Positions 5,591 to 5,699 of a stretch of 5,699 nucleotides of DNA are shown here, one piece after another. Every line of letters starts with the position of its first letter. Position 1 is the first letter of the stretch. The translations under genes and the position numbers were made by a program. The notes under the pieces were generated by a model that was given only the letters and a program-made list of their open reading frames with translations, was not told where the DNA came from and ran no database searches. The stretch lies in NCBI GenBank assembly GCA_018262455.1, contig JAGSPR010000462.1, positions 1 through 5,699 on the forward strand, in the 5' to 3' direction. The stretch is from Deltaproteobacteria bacterium (GTDB lineage Bacteria; Myxococcota; Polyangia; Haliangiales; Haliangiaceae).

Positions 5591-5699
5591 GCCTCAACCA
5601 ATGCGCGTGCCGACCTCGAGCGTCGCGATCGGGAGATGGCGGGAGACGGTGCGGGCCGGCGAAGCGGCCCCAGCATCGTGGTCACTTTAGCCCGCTCCG
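5591..5699. other. Upstream region of the EVE gene, no supported gene
   Basis: This 109-base end of the window shows no gene I can support. The minus strand is open through it in the EVE frame back to a GTG at 5685, but the product would be an Arg/Ser/Pro-rich segment with no family match. GGCTAAAGT (5692-5684, minus strand) is a weak -10-like element that could give a longer transcript for the EVE gene. The last bases might also include the stop of a gene beyond the right edge (minus-strand TAA or TGA in two frames). Confidence 0.4.

Noticed and set aside
5575..5685. N-terminal extension of the EVE protein from a GTG at 5685 or ATG at 5676
   Set aside because: The added residues are low-complexity Arg/Ser/Pro and no EVE family member has them. 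A -10-like element and a possible ribosome binding site lie inside the extension, which points to non-coding sequence.

Overview
This is a high-GC chromosomal window with strong G/C bias at third codon positions. It most likely comes from a Myxococcota (delta-proteobacterial) genome. The best evidence is a membrane-anchored Ser/Thr kinase with an HRDVTPGN catalytic loop and an extracytoplasmic C-terminal domain that looks like the AgmX/PglI C-terminal family. I cannot fix the genus. No tRNA, rRNA, CRISPR array, insertion sequence, phage gene or attachment site is visible.

Layout, left to right. Minus-strand genes fill the first 3.14 kb. In transcription order they are a PHP-domain phosphoesterase (2312-3139), a hemerythrin-like HHE protein (1658-2146), a YebC/PmpR-family protein (873-1595) and a secreted, probably outer-membrane protein (1-873) that runs off the left edge. 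The last two overlap by one base (TAGTG), so they are probably translationally coupled. A plus-strand receptor-type Ser/Thr kinase (3229-5043) is transcribed divergently from the PHP gene across 89 bp. A minus-strand EVE-domain protein (5044-5574) converges on it, and the two stop codons abut as TGATCA. The only sizeable non-coding stretches are 2147-2311 (two small inverted repeats), 3140-3228 (divergent promoters) and 5575-5699 (upstream of the EVE gene).

The genes do not form a recognisable pathway. The mix is signalling (kinase), translation (YebC), nucleotide or RNA turnover (PHP), metal or oxygen binding (HHE) and modified-base binding (EVE), as expected of ordinary core or semi-core chromosome. 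I found no convincing new multi-gene system. The most useful observations concern expression: four of the six genes have an extended -10-like motif (TGnTAnnnT, or close to it) only 6-11 bases before the start codon. This suggests leaderless or very short-leader transcripts.
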